49,717 bases of DNA from an uncultured Acidimicrobiales bacterium (GTDB taxonomy: Bacteria > Actinomycetota > Acidimicrobiia > Acidimicrobiales > UBA10347). The stretch lies in the NCBI GenBank assembly GCA_937991435.1, contig CALKPY010000056.1, forward strand, positions 1 through 49,717, written 5' to 3'. The notes under the pieces were generated by a model. It was not told where the DNA came from, did no database searches, and saw only the letters and a list, made by a program, of their open reading frames with translations. Below, piece after piece: positions 24,542-33,885 of the stretch (its first letter is position 1; every line of letters begins with the position of its first letter). The translations under genes and the position numbers were made by a program.

Positions 24542-25609
24542 TCACTCGGCGTCGAACAACTCAGGTTGCGGCGGCTCGACGACGCTCGGCGGGGCCAGAC
24601 CCATGTGCGCATAGGCCAGAGGAGTCGGCACTCGACCGCGTGGGGTGCGCATGAGCAGGCCTTGCTGAATCAGAAACGGCTCATGCACATCTTCGACTGT
24701 CTCCGTTGGTTCTGACACTGAAATCGCCAGCGTTGATAGACCCACGGGTTGGCCGCCGAAGCGATCACACAACGAGCTCAAGATTGCACGGTCAACCTTG
24801 TTTAGGCCGAGGGCGTCGACGCCAAACAGCTCGAGACCGGCTGCTGCGATTTCACGATCGACCTGGCCGTCGTAGTCGGTTTCGGCGACGTCACGAACAC
24901 GTCGTAACAGGCGATTCGCTATGCGCGGCGTTCCGCGGGCACGTCGGGCGATCTCATAGGCGCCTTGTTCGTCGATGTCGACCGACAAGATGCCAGCCGC
25001 CCGAAGCACGATGGTGCACAGGTCGTCGACCTCGTAGAAATCGAGACGAGCGACCTCGCCGAAACGGTCACGTAGTGGTCCGGTGATCAAACCGATCCGG
25101 GTTGTCGCGCCGACCAGGGTGAACGGTGGCACCTCGAGGCGAATCGAACGAGCGGCAGGGCCCTTGCCGAGCACGATGTCGAGTTCGAAGTCTTCCATTG
25201 CGGGGTACAGGACTTCTTCGATCTGCTTTGACAAGCGGTGGATCTCGTCGATGAACAGCACATCGCCGGGCGACAGCTTGGTCAAGATGGCAGCGAGATC
25301 ACCAGCACGTTCCAGCGCTGGTCCAGATGTTGTGTGGATCGTGGTCTGCATTTCTGAAGCAACGATGTAGGCCAACGTTGTCTTGCCGAGGCCTGGCGGG
25401 CCAGCAAACATCAGGTGATCGGCGGCCTCGCCTCGGTTGCGTGCTGCGCCGAGAATGATCTGCAGATGCCGTTTGAGTTCGGGTTGGCCGACAAAATCGT
25501 CAAGCGAGGAGGGACGCAGCCCGGCGTGATCGGCGATGAGGCCGTCATCGTGGCCTTCGGCAGCAAAATCTTCGTCGACGGGAGCTGCGTCGAGCAGTTC
25601 ATCTCGCAT
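24542..25609 (-). CDS. ruvB: Holliday junction branch-migration ATPase RuvB
   Basis: The 355-residue AAA+ motor has Walker A in [13 protein letters not shown] (about residues 68-80), Walker [12 protein letters not shown], the sensor region [18 protein letters not shown] with the arginine finger, and a C-terminal winged helix ([15 protein letters not shown]). RuvB rings pull DNA through RuvA-bound junctions. Its ATG overlaps the ruvA stop (TGATG), so ruvC-ruvA-ruvB is one operon. It has a short acidic N-terminal extension before [13 protein letters not shown]. Confidence 0.96.
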   Translation of the reverse strand: MRDELLDAAPVDEDFAAEGHDDGLIADHAGLRPSSLDDFVGQPELKRHLQIILGAARNRGEAADHLMFAGPPGLGKTTLAYIVASEMQTTIHTTSGPALERAGDLAAILTKLSPGDVLFIDEIHRLSKQIEEVLYPAMEDFELDIVLGKGPAARSIRLEVPPFTLVGATTRIGLITGPLRDRFGEVARLDFYEVDDLCTIVLRAAGILSVDIDEQGAYEIARRARGTPRIANRLLRRVRDVAETDYDGQVDREIAAAGLELFGVDALGLNKVDRAILSSLCDRFGGQPVGLSTLAISVSEPTETVEDVHEPFLIQQGLLMRTPRGRVPTPLAYAHMGLAPPSVVEPPQPELFDAE

Positions 25610-26199
25610 CAGAAGGCCAACAAATTCAGAGCGGCACGAATCTGCGTAGCGGTGTCGCCCTCGTCGGGCACGTCTCGCAGCGCGTGTGCGATTTCTTCGT
25701 CGGAGTAACCAAGGGCCCCAAGACCATCGCGAACATCTGCCCTCGTTCCGCTCACGGCCGACGCTCCCCCGGTGCTGCCGGTCGATCCCCCGATTGGGTC
25801 ACCGACCTTCGAACTCAGCTCGACCAACAGGCGCTGTGCCGTCTTTTTGCCAACGCCAGGCACCAAACACAGCGCTGCCACGTCTTCGTCGGCAACGGCG
25901 CGACGCAACCCGTCTGGGCCGTGAACAGACATGATCGCTAGCGCCAGCGATGGGCCGACGCCATGAGCGCTGAGCAGCGTCTCGAACATGATGCGGTCAT
26001 CGATCGAGCTGAATCCGTACAGCGTCTGAGCATCTTCGCGAATGTGATGGTGAATGTGGACAAATGCGGTAGCACCAATCTCGCCGATCGCAGCGCTCAC
26101 CTCAGGCCCGACCGTGATTCGATACCCGACACCTGCAACCTCGAGCAGCACCTCGTTGGGCTCTCGGGCAATCAACTCGCCGCGCAACGCACCAATCAT
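25609..26199 (-). CDS. ruvA: Holliday junction DNA-binding protein RuvA
   Basis: The 196-residue RuvA has an N-terminal OB fold ([20 protein letters not shown]), helix-hairpin-helix motifs ([17 protein letters not shown] and [19 protein letters not shown]) and a C-terminal domain ([17 protein letters not shown]) that contacts RuvB. A low-complexity Gly/Ser/Thr linker separates the last domain. It overlaps ruvC by 4 bases and ruvB by 1 base. Confidence 0.95.
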   Translation of the reverse strand: MIGALRGELIAREPNEVLLEVAGVGYRITVGPEVSAAIGEIGATAFVHIHHHIREDAQTLYGFSSIDDRIMFETLLSAHGVGPSLALAIMSVHGPDGLRRAVADEDVAALCLVPGVGKKTAQRLLVELSSKVGDPIGGSTGSTGGASAVSGTRADVRDGLGALGYSDEEIAHALRDVPDEGDTATQIRAALNLLAF

Positions 26200-26687
26200 C
26201 GCCCGACTCCGGCGGGAACGCCATAGCGGGCGATGTGACAGAGCGCCACGCCGAGAGCATCGGCGGCATCAACCGGTTTGAGCGGCTTCTTGATGTCGAG
26301 CAACATTCGTACCATTGTTTCCATCTGACCCTTGTCAGCGCTGCCATCGCCTGCCACGGCCAATTTGATCTCGTTGGGGGAGTATTCGGTGACCTCGCAT
26401 CCGGCCCGAATCGCCTCAGCCATGACGATGCCGCTGGCCTGGCCGACCCCCATTGCGGTGCTCACATTGGTCTGAAAGAGCACTCGCTCTACAGCGACCG
26501 CCTTTGGCGAGTACTCGTCAATCAGCAAACGCATCTCAGCCTGCAGCTCTGCCAGGCGTTGCGGAACCGGAAGCTCCCGTTGGGTTCGAACTACGCCCGC
26601 AGCAACGGCTCGCTGGCGGCGACCATTGGTTTCGACAACGCCATAGCCACATCGGGACAGGCCGGGATCAATCCCCAAAACGAACAT
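26196..26687 (-). CDS. ruvC: Crossover junction endodeoxyribonuclease RuvC
   Basis: The 163-residue resolvase cleaves Holliday junctions in the RuvABC complex. The acidic active site is visible: D7 in GIDPGLSRCGYG, the glutamate in VERVLFQ near 66, and the C-terminal aspartates in DAADALGVALCH. I chose ATG 26687 rather than an in-frame start 22 codons upstream, because the shorter form gives the standard N-terminus MFVLGIDPG and has a TACGAT -10 ending 7 bases before it. It is first in the ruvCAB operon. Confidence 0.95.
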   Translation of the reverse strand: MFVLGIDPGLSRCGYGVVETNGRRQRAVAAGVVRTQRELPVPQRLAELQAEMRLLIDEYSPKAVAVERVLFQTNVSTAMGVGQASGIVMAEAIRAGCEVTEYSPNEIKLAVAGDGSADKGQMETMVRMLLDIKKPLKPVDAADALGVALCHIARYGVPAGVGR

Positions 26688-26694
26688 GCGTTCT

Positions 26695-26700
26695 ATCGTA
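26695..26700 (-). promoter_or_regulatory. -10 element of a leaderless promoter for ruvCAB
   Basis: TACGAT on the minus strand ends 7 bases before the ruvC ATG at 26687, with no ribosome site. It lies in the 117-base divergent gap between ruvC and the M1-type peptidase gene. Confidence 0.45.
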
Positions 26701-26804
26701 GGTTCTCCGGACGACACCGATGCGGACCCCACACATGTAACGCTCGGGAACACACCACGGCAACGTGCGTTGCACCAACCGCCCCCCGATATTGGAGCTC
26801 AAAC

Positions 26805-28787
26805 ATGTCGCGTGCGTTTCGAGCGGCTACCACGTCACGATCACCTCAGCTACCGCGAGCACATAGGTGCTGGCGTCTCCCCCACGCCATCGCTGCGGCG
26901 TGTGCGTTGCTGATGTTTGCCACGGCCTGCAGCGTTAGTTCCGACGCTCTCGCCGTTCAGCCAAATGGCTCAGCAGTCGCCGCTACCGACCGAGCCTCAT
27001 TGGCGCTGTCAGATCGACAATGGTGCGCTGCTCCCGGTCAAGGAACCGAATCGGGGCTCAACGAGTCAGCCACCGCCGAGTTCAGCGGTCGCCTTGTAGC
27101 CGGCATCGCACCCATCTATCGGGTTACTGCTTCAATCGACCCCGAAACAGGAAGTGTTGATGGCCGGGTGCTCGCGTCGCTACCCGCAGACGATCAAGCA
27201 GGCGCGACGCGATTCTTCCGTATCTTTGCCGGCATGCAGGCCTTTTCGTCTGGACTCGACGTTGCCGATGTGCTCGTCGATGGTGAACCGGTCGACTTCG
27301 AGCTTGACCAGGCGTTACTTCGCGTGCCCGCTACGAACGGCGCTGTAACGGTAGAACTCGACTTCAGGTATCGCATCGAACAGATGGCGGCCAACGAGAG
27401 CATTCTTGGTTCCCTCACCGGTGACACCCTGCAGCCCGATCAGGTGGGGCTGCTCGGTCGCACTGAAACCGGCATGCAGCTGGGGCATTGGTTTCCGGTC
27501 TGGCTTCCGGCGGGTACACGAACCGATCCGGACCCATCAGGGTTCGGTGACATCGGAGCCTTTCCGACCTCGTCGATCTGCGCCGAACTCGATGTTCCTG
27601 GTGGCTATTCGGTCATCACTAGCGGCAGCGACATGGGCTCGTCAGCTACAACCACGGTTCAAGGGGCGATGGCTCTGCGAGACTTTGCCGTTCTCATTAG
27701 TAATGACCTTGACGTTGTGCAAAGCCGGGTCGATGGCGTCAACGTTCGCGTCTGGGGACCGCGAGATGATCCCGAAGCGCTGACGACCGTTCTCGACTAC
27801 GCCGTCATCTCGCAGCGTTCATTGAGCAACGCATTTGGCACGTACCCGTGGAACGAAATCGACATCGTTTCGGCACCTCTCGGCGGCGGTGTCGGCGGCA
27901 TGGAATGGCCAGGCATGGTCTGGATCGAACGGTCGATGTTCGCCGGTGGCTTGCCAGGATTTGGCGATCTTGGCGGGTTTGGTGATCTGTTTGACGGTGA
28001 AGAACTCGGTGGTCTTGGTGACCTCTTCGGCGATCTGGATCTCGGTGACCTGCTGGGCGACAGCGGTCTCGGCGACCTGCTTGGCGGCGAAGCGCTTAGC
28101 ACGACCCTCGAGTGGACCATCGCCCACGAACTGGGCCACGAATGGTTTCACGCCATCGTCGGCAACGACTCGATCGAAAGCCCCGCCGTCGACGAACCAC
28201 TCGCCCAGTTCGCCGCCTGTATCGCCATGCAAGACATTCACCCAGACAGCTGGCGCGACATCTGCGAAGCACAGACCATCGACCAGTTCGGCCAGTACCT
28301 CGGTCTCGGAATCGAAGATGCGGTCGCCGAACAGCCATCAGACGCGTTTGACTCGTCGTTGCAATACGGCGCAGTCATCTATGCCAAGGCACCCGGCTTC
28401 TACCTCGCAGCCGGCGACCTTCTCGGCTGGGACAACCTCACCGAAGCGTTAGCCGGGTTCGTTGCCGACAACCGATTCGAGCTCGTTTCGACCAACGAGC
28501 TTCGCGATCACCTTGTCGATGCTGCAGGTAACGACGGCGACGAGATCGCCGCTCTGTGGGATCGCTGGTTCCGCGAAGCAAAAGGCGCCGAAGACATCGA
28601 GGCCAGCGACGCCTTGGGCGGGCCTGGCGACCTGGGGCTTGATGGTCTGGGGCTTGATGACATCGACCTGTTCGACGACGTCGAAGGCCTCGAGGACCTT
28701 CTTAATAGCTTTGACCTTAATAGCTTTGACGAGGGCGACGTGAGCGGCCTGAGCGAGCTGTTCGACGACCTACTCAATGGCGACTGA
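26805..28787 (+). CDS. M1-type zinc metallopeptidase lipoprotein with Gly-Asp-Leu repeats
   Basis: This 660-residue protein is probably exported. A hydrophobic signal (IAAACALLMFATAC) ends in a lipobox-like ATA-C, so lipid attachment is likely. The peptidase core has a GAMEN-like GGMEW at 364-368 and the zinc site HELGH at 441-445, followed after exactly 18 residues by E464 (HExxH-x18-E), the M1 arrangement. Between these, about residues 384-430 form an inserted repeat of G-(F/L)-G-D-L units (GFGDL, GLGDLF, LGDLL) not found in ordinary M1 enzymes. The C-terminus from about 603 is again Gly/Asp/Leu-rich and contains LNSFD twice from a 15-base duplication. ATG 26805 has GGAG upstream; the open frame extends 5' over ruvC but lacks coding character there. 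Confidence 0.8.
   Translation: MSRAFRAATTSRSPQLPRAHRCWRLPHAIAAACALLMFATACSVSSDALAVQPNGSAVAATDRASLALSDRQWCAAPGQGTESGLNESATAEFSGRLVAGIAPIYRVTASIDPETGSVDGRVLASLPADDQAGATRFFRIFAGMQAFSSGLDVADVLVDGEPVDFELDQALLRVPATNGAVTVELDFRYRIEQMAANESILGSLTGDTLQPDQVGLLGRTETGMQLGHWFPVWLPAGTRTDPDPSGFGDIGAFPTSSICAELDVPGGYSVITSGSDMGSSATTTVQGAMALRDFAVLISNDLDVVQSRVDGVNVRVWGPRDDPEALTTVLDYAVISQRSLSNAFGTYPWNEIDIVSAPLGGGVGGMEWPGMVWIERSMFAGGLPGFGDLGGFGDLFDGEELGGLGDLFGDLDLGDLLGDSGLGDLLGGEALSTTLEWTIAHELGHEWFHAIVGNDSIESPAVDEPLAQFAACIAMQDIHPDSWRDICEAQTIDQFGQYLGLGIEDAVAEQPSDAFDSSLQYGAVIYAKAPGFYLAAGDLLGWDNLTEALAGFVADNRFELVSTNELRDHLVDAAGNDGDEIAALWDRWFREAKGAEDIEASDALGGPGDLGLDGLGLDDIDLFDDVEGLEDLLNSFDLNSFDEGDVSGLSELFDDLLNGD
28701..28730. 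repeat. Perfect 15-base tandem duplication inside the metallopeptidase gene
   Basis: CTTAATAGCTTTGAC occurs at 28701-28715 and again at 28716-28730 without mismatch, encoding LNSFD-LNSFD. The unit is notably A/T-rich for this genome, and the exact match suggests a recent slippage event. Confidence 0.95.
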
Positions 28788-28807
28788 ACCCGCGCCAATC
28801 GGCCGAG

Positions 28808-29566
28808 CTACTCCTCGTTGGAAGCGAGGGCCTGCATGACCTCTTCGCTGATATCGAAGTTGGCGTACACGTCTTGCACGTCATCGTTGTCTTCGAGCGC
28901 CTCGATGAGCCGCATGACCGAACGAGCCTCTGACTCATTCAAGTCAATGGTCTGTTGCGGAACCATCACGAGATCCGCCGAGGTAAAGGCGACCTCACCG
29001 GCTTCGAGTGCATCGCGCAAGCCATTGAGATCGGTGGGCTCGCAGGTGAGCTGAAACGTTTCACCCAGGTCGGCCAGGTCCTCGGCGCCACCATCGAGCG
29101 CAACCAACATGAGGTCATCTTCTTGCAGGTCGCCCTTGTCGAGCAACACGACACCCTTGCGGTCGAACTGCCACGACACCGCGCCCGGTTCGGCCAACGA
29201 ACCGCCATTTTTTGACAACACGCTTCTGATTTCAGATCCTGTGCGGTTGCGGTTGTCACTCAACACATCGATGTACAGCGCAACGCCAGCGGGCGCATAG
29301 CCTTCATAGGAAATTTGTTCGTAGTTGACACCTTCGAGCTCGCCCGTGCCCCGTTTGACCGCACGTTCGATCGTGTCGAGCGGAACGGAGTTGTCACGCG
29401 CCTTTTGATACATGGTGCGCAGCGTGGCATTCGCGTCGAGATCGCCGCCGCCCGTTCGGGCTGCGACTTCAACCTGCTTGATGAGCTTCGCAAAGAGCTT
29501 GGCGCGCTTTTGATCCGCTGCGCCCTTCTTGTGTTTAATCGTTGCCCATTTGGAGTGACCCGACAT
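28808..29566 (-). CDS. yebC: YebC/PmpR family regulator (translation/DNA-binding)
   Basis: The 252-residue protein has the full family N-terminus (MSGHSKWATIKHKKGAADQK, then RAKLFAKLIKQ), the central NSVPLDTIERAVKRGTGE and the later YEGYAPAGVALYIDVLSDNRNRT. The family is described both as transcription regulators and as factors that relieve ribosome stalling. AAAGGTGG lies upstream of the ATG. It follows pdxT by 13 bases. Its stop faces the metallopeptidase stop 20 bases away, with no obvious terminator hairpin. Confidence 0.95.
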   Translation of the reverse strand: MSGHSKWATIKHKKGAADQKRAKLFAKLIKQVEVAARTGGGDLDANATLRTMYQKARDNSVPLDTIERAVKRGTGELEGVNYEQISYEGYAPAGVALYIDVLSDNRNRTGSEIRSVLSKNGGSLAEPGAVSWQFDRKGVVLLDKGDLQEDDLMLVALDGGAEDLADLGETFQLTCEPTDLNGLRDALEAGEVAFTSADLVMVPQQTIDLNESEARSVMRLIEALEDNDDVQDVYANFDISEEVMQALASNEE

Positions 29567-29579
29567 CGGGCACCACCTT

Positions 29580-30173
29580 TCAGTTCAGATCACAAAAATA
29601 GCGGTGCAGACGTCGATCCTGCGACAGTTCTGGGTGGAACGATGAAACAAGCACCGATCCCGAGCGGCACAACACCGGGTCGCCATCAAGTTTGGCGAGC
29701 ACATCAACGCCGTCGCCTACCCGTTCGACCCGAGGTGCGCGAATAAACACCGCAGGGATCGCGGCATCAAGTACTGGTACCGGTAGTTCGGTGGTGAACG
29801 ACTGATTCTGGCGGCCATAGCCGTTACGACGCACGCCAATATCGACAGCCGAAAACCCGACCTGGTCAGCGCGTCCGTCAGAGACGTCGACGGCCAACAA
29901 GATCATGCCAGCACACGTACCAAAGACTGGCAGTCCGTCACCAATACGAGCGGCGAGCGGCTCACGAAGATCATTGCGGTCGAGCATCATGCTCATCGTC
30001 GTCGACTCACCGCCGGGGATGATCAGTCGATCAACCCCAGCAAGATCTGACTCGACGCGAATGAGCTTTGACTCAACGCCTAACGCATCGAGAGCATCGA
30101 CGTGCAAGCCAAATGCGCCCTGTAGCGCGAGTACCCCAACGAGATTTGTCAACGTTGGCCCGTCACCAGCCAC
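29580..30173 (-). CDS. pdxT: Pyridoxal 5'-phosphate synthase glutaminase subunit
   Basis: The roughly 197-residue PdxT releases ammonia from glutamine for PdxS. It has [17 protein letters not shown] at the start, the oxyanion region [13 protein letters not shown], the nucleophile cysteine in [11 protein letters not shown] and the His-Glu pair in SSFHPELS. The start is uncertain: GTG 30173, inside the end of pdxS, is preferred, with TTG 30152 and ATG 30209 possible. Overlap with pdxS implies a 1:1 coupled operon. Confidence 0.93.
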   Translation of the reverse strand: MAGDGPTLTNLVGVLALQGAFGLHVDALDALGVESKLIRVESDLAGVDRLIIPGGESTTMSMMLDRNDLREPLAARIGDGLPVFGTCAGMILLAVDVSDGRADQVGFSAVDIGVRRNGYGRQNQSFTTELPVPVLDAAIPAVFIRAPRVERVGDGVDVLAKLDGDPVLCRSGSVLVSSFHPELSQDRRLHRYFCDLN

Positions 30174-31053
30174 GGTCTTCGTAGTGCACGTTGAGTTCGT
30201 CCATACCAATGCCGGTCATCGGCGCGCCAAGACCACGCGACACGTTGACGAGAATGGCAGGGTCGTTGAAGTTCGTTGTCGCTTCGACAATTGCGCGGGC
30301 GCGTGGTGCAGGGTCTTCGCTTTTGAAGATGCCCGACCCCACGAAAACGGACTGGGCTCCAAGCTGCATAGCAAGGGCCGCGTCGGCAGGGGTCGCCAGA
30401 CCTCCGGCACAGAACAACGGCACAGGAAGCTCGCCCGTTTCGGCGATCTCTTGTACGAGCGGAAGGGGCGCCTGAAGGTGCTTCGCCCACTCGAACAACT
30501 CAGGACCATCAGCCTGCGTAATTCGACGGACATCACCAAGAATGGATCGCAAATGTCGCACAGCCTGCACGACGTCGCCGGTTCCGGCTTCGCCCTTCGA
30601 ACGAATCATGCATGCACCCTCGGAGATACGCCGAAGCGCCTCGCCCAGATTCGTTGCACCGCAAACGAACGGCGTGGTGAACGCGAACTTGTCGATGTGA
30701 TGGGATTCGTCTGCCGGAGACAGCACCTCTGACTCATCGATGTAGTCGACATCGAGCGCCTGCAGGATCTGAGCTTCAACGAAGTGACCAATGCGAGCTT
30801 TGGCCATAACCGGAATTGTCACTGCTGCCTGTATGCCCTCGATCATCTCCGGGTCGCTCATTCGAGCGATGCCGCCATCGACCCGGATATCGGCGGGCAC
30901 GCGTTCGAGAGCCATCACCGCAGTGGCGCCTGCGTCTTCAGCAATCTTGGCCTGTTCAGCATTGACGACGTCCATGATGACGCCGCCTTTCAGCATCTCG
31001 GCAAGGCCGCGCTTGACCTCGTAGGTGCCGGTCTGGCGAGTCATCTCTGTCAT
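30163..31053 (-). CDS. pdxS: Pyridoxal 5'-phosphate synthase synthase subunit
   Basis: The 296-residue TIM-barrel PdxS builds PLP from ribose 5-phosphate, glyceraldehyde 3-phosphate and ammonia supplied by PdxT. Highly conserved segments include [47 protein letters not shown] and the phosphate loop near GSGIF. ATG 31053 (MTEMTRQTG) is chosen because a TAGACT -10 ends 7 bases upstream; longer in-frame starts exist. The PdxST route means PLP is made without deoxyxylulose phosphate. Confidence 0.97.
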   Translation of the reverse strand: MTEMTRQTGTYEVKRGLAEMLKGGVIMDVVNAEQAKIAEDAGATAVMALERVPADIRVDGGIARMSDPEMIEGIQAAVTIPVMAKARIGHFVEAQILQALDVDYIDESEVLSPADESHHIDKFAFTTPFVCGATNLGEALRRISEGACMIRSKGEAGTGDVVQAVRHLRSILGDVRRITQADGPELFEWAKHLQAPLPLVQEIAETGELPVPLFCAGGLATPADAALAMQLGAQSVFVGSGIFKSEDPAPRARAIVEATTNFNDPAILVNVSRGLGAPMTGIGMDELNVHYEDRGW

Positions 31054-31060
31054 GGCGCGA

Positions 31061-31066
31061 AGTCTA
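31061..31066 (-). promoter_or_regulatory. -10 element of a leaderless promoter for pdxS-pdxT
   Basis: TAGACT on the minus strand ends 7 bases before ATG 31053, in the 64-base gap after the M48-like gene. No ribosome site is present. Confidence 0.5.
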
Positions 31067-31117
31067 CGCAGTGCCACCGTCTGAGCAGAGCGGATTTGTT
31101 CGCGAGTTGAACGAAAC

Positions 31118-31888
31118 TCAGAGTTCGTTCAGCATCTGGAGACGGTCGTCGAGTCCCCAGTTGCCAGGCTGGTCGCTCGTCGCTCTGGTACCTGCTGCCC
31201 ACAGGTGGCGTGTGGCTGCGGACCCGGCTGGAGTGCCAGAGTCGGTCATCTTGTTTAGCGCTGCCATGAGTCCTGGCGGGTACCGCGTGATTTCGATGCC
31301 TTGCAGATCGACCCGCGCATCGTGATCACCGCCGCGAAACCAATCGAGGGCGCGACTTGAGAAGCTTCCGAGCCAACCGAACGGAGCCGTGAGAAACGGC
31401 ACCGCGAGGGTGTCACCCGCTGTTGCTCCAGTGCGAATCCGCCCCAGCTCACGGGCAACTGCCGCTTCGAGTTCGACGACGGTGAGGTCATCACAGAGCC
31501 CGTCGCTCACGATTATTTTGGGATCTGTTCGGCCAAGGGACGCAATCGCGGGAGCGCCGGCGCCGGTCGTGTACAGGTCGGGTTCACTGATTCCAGCACG
31601 GGCACACAGCTCTTCGAGCTGGTTACGTAGCGTGAGTGATCCGCTTTCGGCCAACGGGCGAGCGCCGATCAGGCGCAGCGCGATCGCGTCGGCGAACACG
31701 TAAAGCAGCACAGCCATAAATGCCGCCGCCGCGAGAAATGCGACCAGGCCCCAGATCCAGCTCGACAGCACGCTGACAAGTATTCCAACGACGAAACCAA
31801 ACAAGAGCGGCGCAGGCAGAAACATGAGCGCCGGGCGCGAAGCTGGATCCATAGCGACAGCGTAGAGCCAGCGCTGCCCCTTTGGCAT
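31118..31888 (-). CDS. M48 (HtpX-like) membrane pseudopeptidase lacking the zinc-binding histidines
   Basis: The 256-residue protein has two N-terminal membrane helices (about 21-45 and 46-70) and then an M48-like domain. Matching landmarks are [40 protein letters not shown], and [16 protein letters not shown] followed by ATRHLW. At the active site A-H-E-L-x-H is replaced by A-R-E-L-G-R (146-150), so both histidine ligands are arginine while E147 stays. The third ligand region (normally E-x2-A-D) reads HDARVD. It should therefore be proteolytically dead. It follows pimA after 15 bases. ATG 31852 is an alternative start, 6 bases after a TACGCT hexamer. The fold assignment is by eye. Confidence 0.75.
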   Translation of the reverse strand: MPKGQRWLYAVAMDPASRPALMFLPAPLLFGFVVGILVSVLSSWIWGLVAFLAAAAFMAVLLYVFADAIALRLIGARPLAESGSLTLRNQLEELCARAGISEPDLYTTGAGAPAIASLGRTDPKIIVSDGLCDDLTVVELEAAVARELGRIRTGATAGDTLAVPFLTAPFGWLGSFSSRALDWFRGGDHDARVDLQGIEITRYPPGLMAALNKMTDSGTPAGSAATRHLWAAGTRATSDQPGNWGLDDRLQMLNEL

Positions 31889-31903
31889 CGGCTCGAACAG
31901 CTG

Positions 31904-32977
31904 TCAGCGCTGTAGCGCCCGCTCGTACTTTTCGATGTACAGGTTCGCGAGACTGTCCATCGAGAACGATCGCGCCCGATCGTGCCCGCTCTTGACCCGT
32001 TGAGCAACAGATGTGTCTCCGTGCAATGTCGCCTTTAGAGCAACGGCTAGGGCCTGAGCGTCACCAGCTGGCACGAGCAAGGCGTCTTCGCCGTTGCGCG
32101 CCACCTTGCGGTAGCCATCAATCGAGCTCGCAACCACAGGCGTGCCGGCGGCCATGGCCTCGAGTAGCACAATCCCAAACGACTCACCGCCGAGCGACGG
32201 AGCGCAGAACACGTCGGCTCCGGCGAGACGCCGAAGCTTCTCGGCCTCGTCGATTCGACCGAGCCAGGTCACCCGTTCAAGACGGCCGAACTCCCTACGC
32301 AATGTGTCGGTCTCGTCACCATCGCCCGCTATCCAGAGCTGCGCATCGAGGCCGACGAATGGAAAGGCTTCGAGCAAGACCCGCAAACCCTTGCGCTGCT
32401 CGTGCCGGCCGAGAAAAAGCACTGTGGGCGTCGAAGTCGGCTCAGGCTGGGCCAGCGCAAATCGGTCGAACTCGATGCCGTTGAATACCCGTTCGTAGGT
32501 TCCTCCGAGCCATCTCGAAGCCAAGGCCTCAGCATCGGCTGACACAGCGCAACCGATCGCTACGCGACGCCGAAGAGCGCGGCATCCTCGATTGACGATG
32601 CGATACGCCGAACTTTGACCTGCAGCGTGGAACGTGCCGACCATAGGGGCCGCCTGCATCAGAACCGTGGTGATTCCAACCCCTGGGGCGAGTGGTTCGT
32701 GCAAGTGCAAGACATCAAACTTTTCGTCCCAGATTGCTCGCACCAATCGCAGTTGAGCGGGTAGATCTGGAGCGATCGGTGCGATCGAACCGTTGGCCGC
32801 AGTAGGCAAGCTGGCACCGAGCGATGTAATTCCTGCTTCTGGTGGCGGGCCGTCACACGGCGCGAGCACGTGCACGTCGACACCCTTAGAGCGCAGGCTT
32901 CGGCTGAGTCCGAGCACCTGTTGCTGCACGCCGCCTGGAATCGTCAGGCTGTACGGGCAGACCATGCCGACTCGCAC
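31904..32977 (-). CDS. pimA: Phosphatidylinositol alpha-mannosyltransferase PimA-like (GT4)
   Basis: The 357-residue GT-B enzyme should transfer the first mannose from GDP-mannose to phosphatidylinositol on the inner membrane face. It has the family start VGMVCPYSLTIPGGVQQQVL, the donor-site motifs FLGRHEQRKGL and ESFGIVLLEAMAAGTPVVA, and VFNGIEFDRF. GTG 32977, which overlaps the patA stop (TAGTG), gives the expected N-terminus. A longer in-frame start lies inside patA and is rejected. Context pgsA-patA-pimA matches mycobacteria and supports the PimA call over a generic glycosyltransferase. Confidence 0.9.
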   Translation of the reverse strand: MRVGMVCPYSLTIPGGVQQQVLGLSRSLRSKGVDVHVLAPCDGPPPEAGITSLGASLPTAANGSIAPIAPDLPAQLRLVRAIWDEKFDVLHLHEPLAPGVGITTVLMQAAPMVGTFHAAGQSSAYRIVNRGCRALRRRVAIGCAVSADAEALASRWLGGTYERVFNGIEFDRFALAQPEPTSTPTVLFLGRHEQRKGLRVLLEAFPFVGLDAQLWIAGDGDETDTLRREFGRLERVTWLGRIDEAEKLRRLAGADVFCAPSLGGESFGIVLLEAMAAGTPVVASSIDGYRKVARNGEDALLVPAGDAQALAVALKATLHGDTSVAQRVKSGHDRARSFSMDSLANLYIEKYERALQR

Positions 32978-33885
32978 TACGAACCGTCGGGCGACGCCAG
33001 CATCGACAGGGCGTCGTGGTCTGACGGCCAGTTGGGCTGCAGCACGATCCATTGATGTGGCTCGCGCCGAATCTGCATTTCAAGAACATCTGCGATGTTC
33101 TGCGTGACGCGCTCGATGTCGTCACGCATGCGACCCGCACGTTCTACGGGTATGGGCGGCTCAACGATTGCGTGATTCTGTGCACCTCGGTGGTACACGG
33201 CAACCGGAACAATTCGTGCTCCGGTCCGCATCGCCAGCGTGGCCGCTCCGCCGGGCAACTGCGTGCGCTCACCAAAGAAGTCAACCTCAACGCCACCGTC
33301 GCCGAGGTTTCGGTCACTCATGAGACAAAGCACATGATTTGCTCTCAAGCGTTTCAGTAGTTCACCGCCGAGGCCCTTGCCAAGAGGCAAGATCTCCATG
33401 CCGACAGCCTCGCGCCACTGCTGCATCCATTCACGGAGTTCGTCGTTCTCGAGTGGCTCTACGACCGCGCTCACGGTGTAGCCAGGAACCTTTGTCAGCC
33501 AGCTTCCGGCCCACTCCCACCCGCCCACATGAGGCAGCACCAGGATTGTTCCGTTTCCTGCAGCCACGCTGTCTTCGATATGTTCGAAACCTTCGTAACT
33601 AAAGCCACGATCGACTTGGGCGCCACTGAGTCCGGGCAGGCGTGCGGTGTCGGTGTAGTACCGGGCGTAGGCGGCAAAGACCTTCGTTACTCCAGACGCC
33701 AGTTCGTCAGACGGCAGCTCGCGCGTGTGGCTACGCGCAAGGTTGCGCTCAACGATCATTCGCCGTCTCGCATCGAATCGCGGGATCGCAGAAGTTGCAA
33801 ACCGTGTGGCAGCGTGCATGACCGGCGCCGGAAGCGTTCGCGCCGCGGCCGCAATCGTGCGGGCGGCGGCCAGAGCGACATTCAT
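32977..33885 (-). CDS. patA: Phosphatidylinositol mannoside acyltransferase (LpxL/HtrB family)
   Basis: The 302-residue acyltransferase has the H-x4-E catalytic motif in LPHVGGWEWAGSW, the later segment MSDRNLGDGGVEVDFFGER, then LPGGAATLAMRTGARIVPV, as in LpxL-like enzymes. In mycobacteria the equivalent gene acylates the mannose of PIM1/PIM2. ATG 33885 overlaps the pgsA stop (TGATG); upstream in-frame starts lie within pgsA. It is coupled to pimA by a one-base overlap. Confidence 0.9.
   Translation of the reverse strand: MNVALAAARTIAAAARTLPAPVMHAATRFATSAIPRFDARRRMIVERNLARSHTRELPSDELASGVTKVFAAYARYYTDTARLPGLSGAQVDRGFSYEGFEHIEDSVAAGNGTILVLPHVGGWEWAGSWLTKVPGYTVSAVVEPLENDELREWMQQWREAVGMEILPLGKGLGGELLKRLRANHVLCLMSDRNLGDGGVEVDFFGERTQLPGGAATLAMRTGARIVPVAVYHRGAQNHAIVEPPIPVERAGRMRDDIERVTQNIADVLEMQIRREPHQWIVLQPNWPSDHDALSMLASPDGS

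Noticed and set aside
26235-26804. Upstream extension of the metallopeptidase reading frame across ruvC
   Set aside because: It is antisense to ruvC, lacks family similarity and a ribosome site; the signal peptide and GGAG place the start at 26805.
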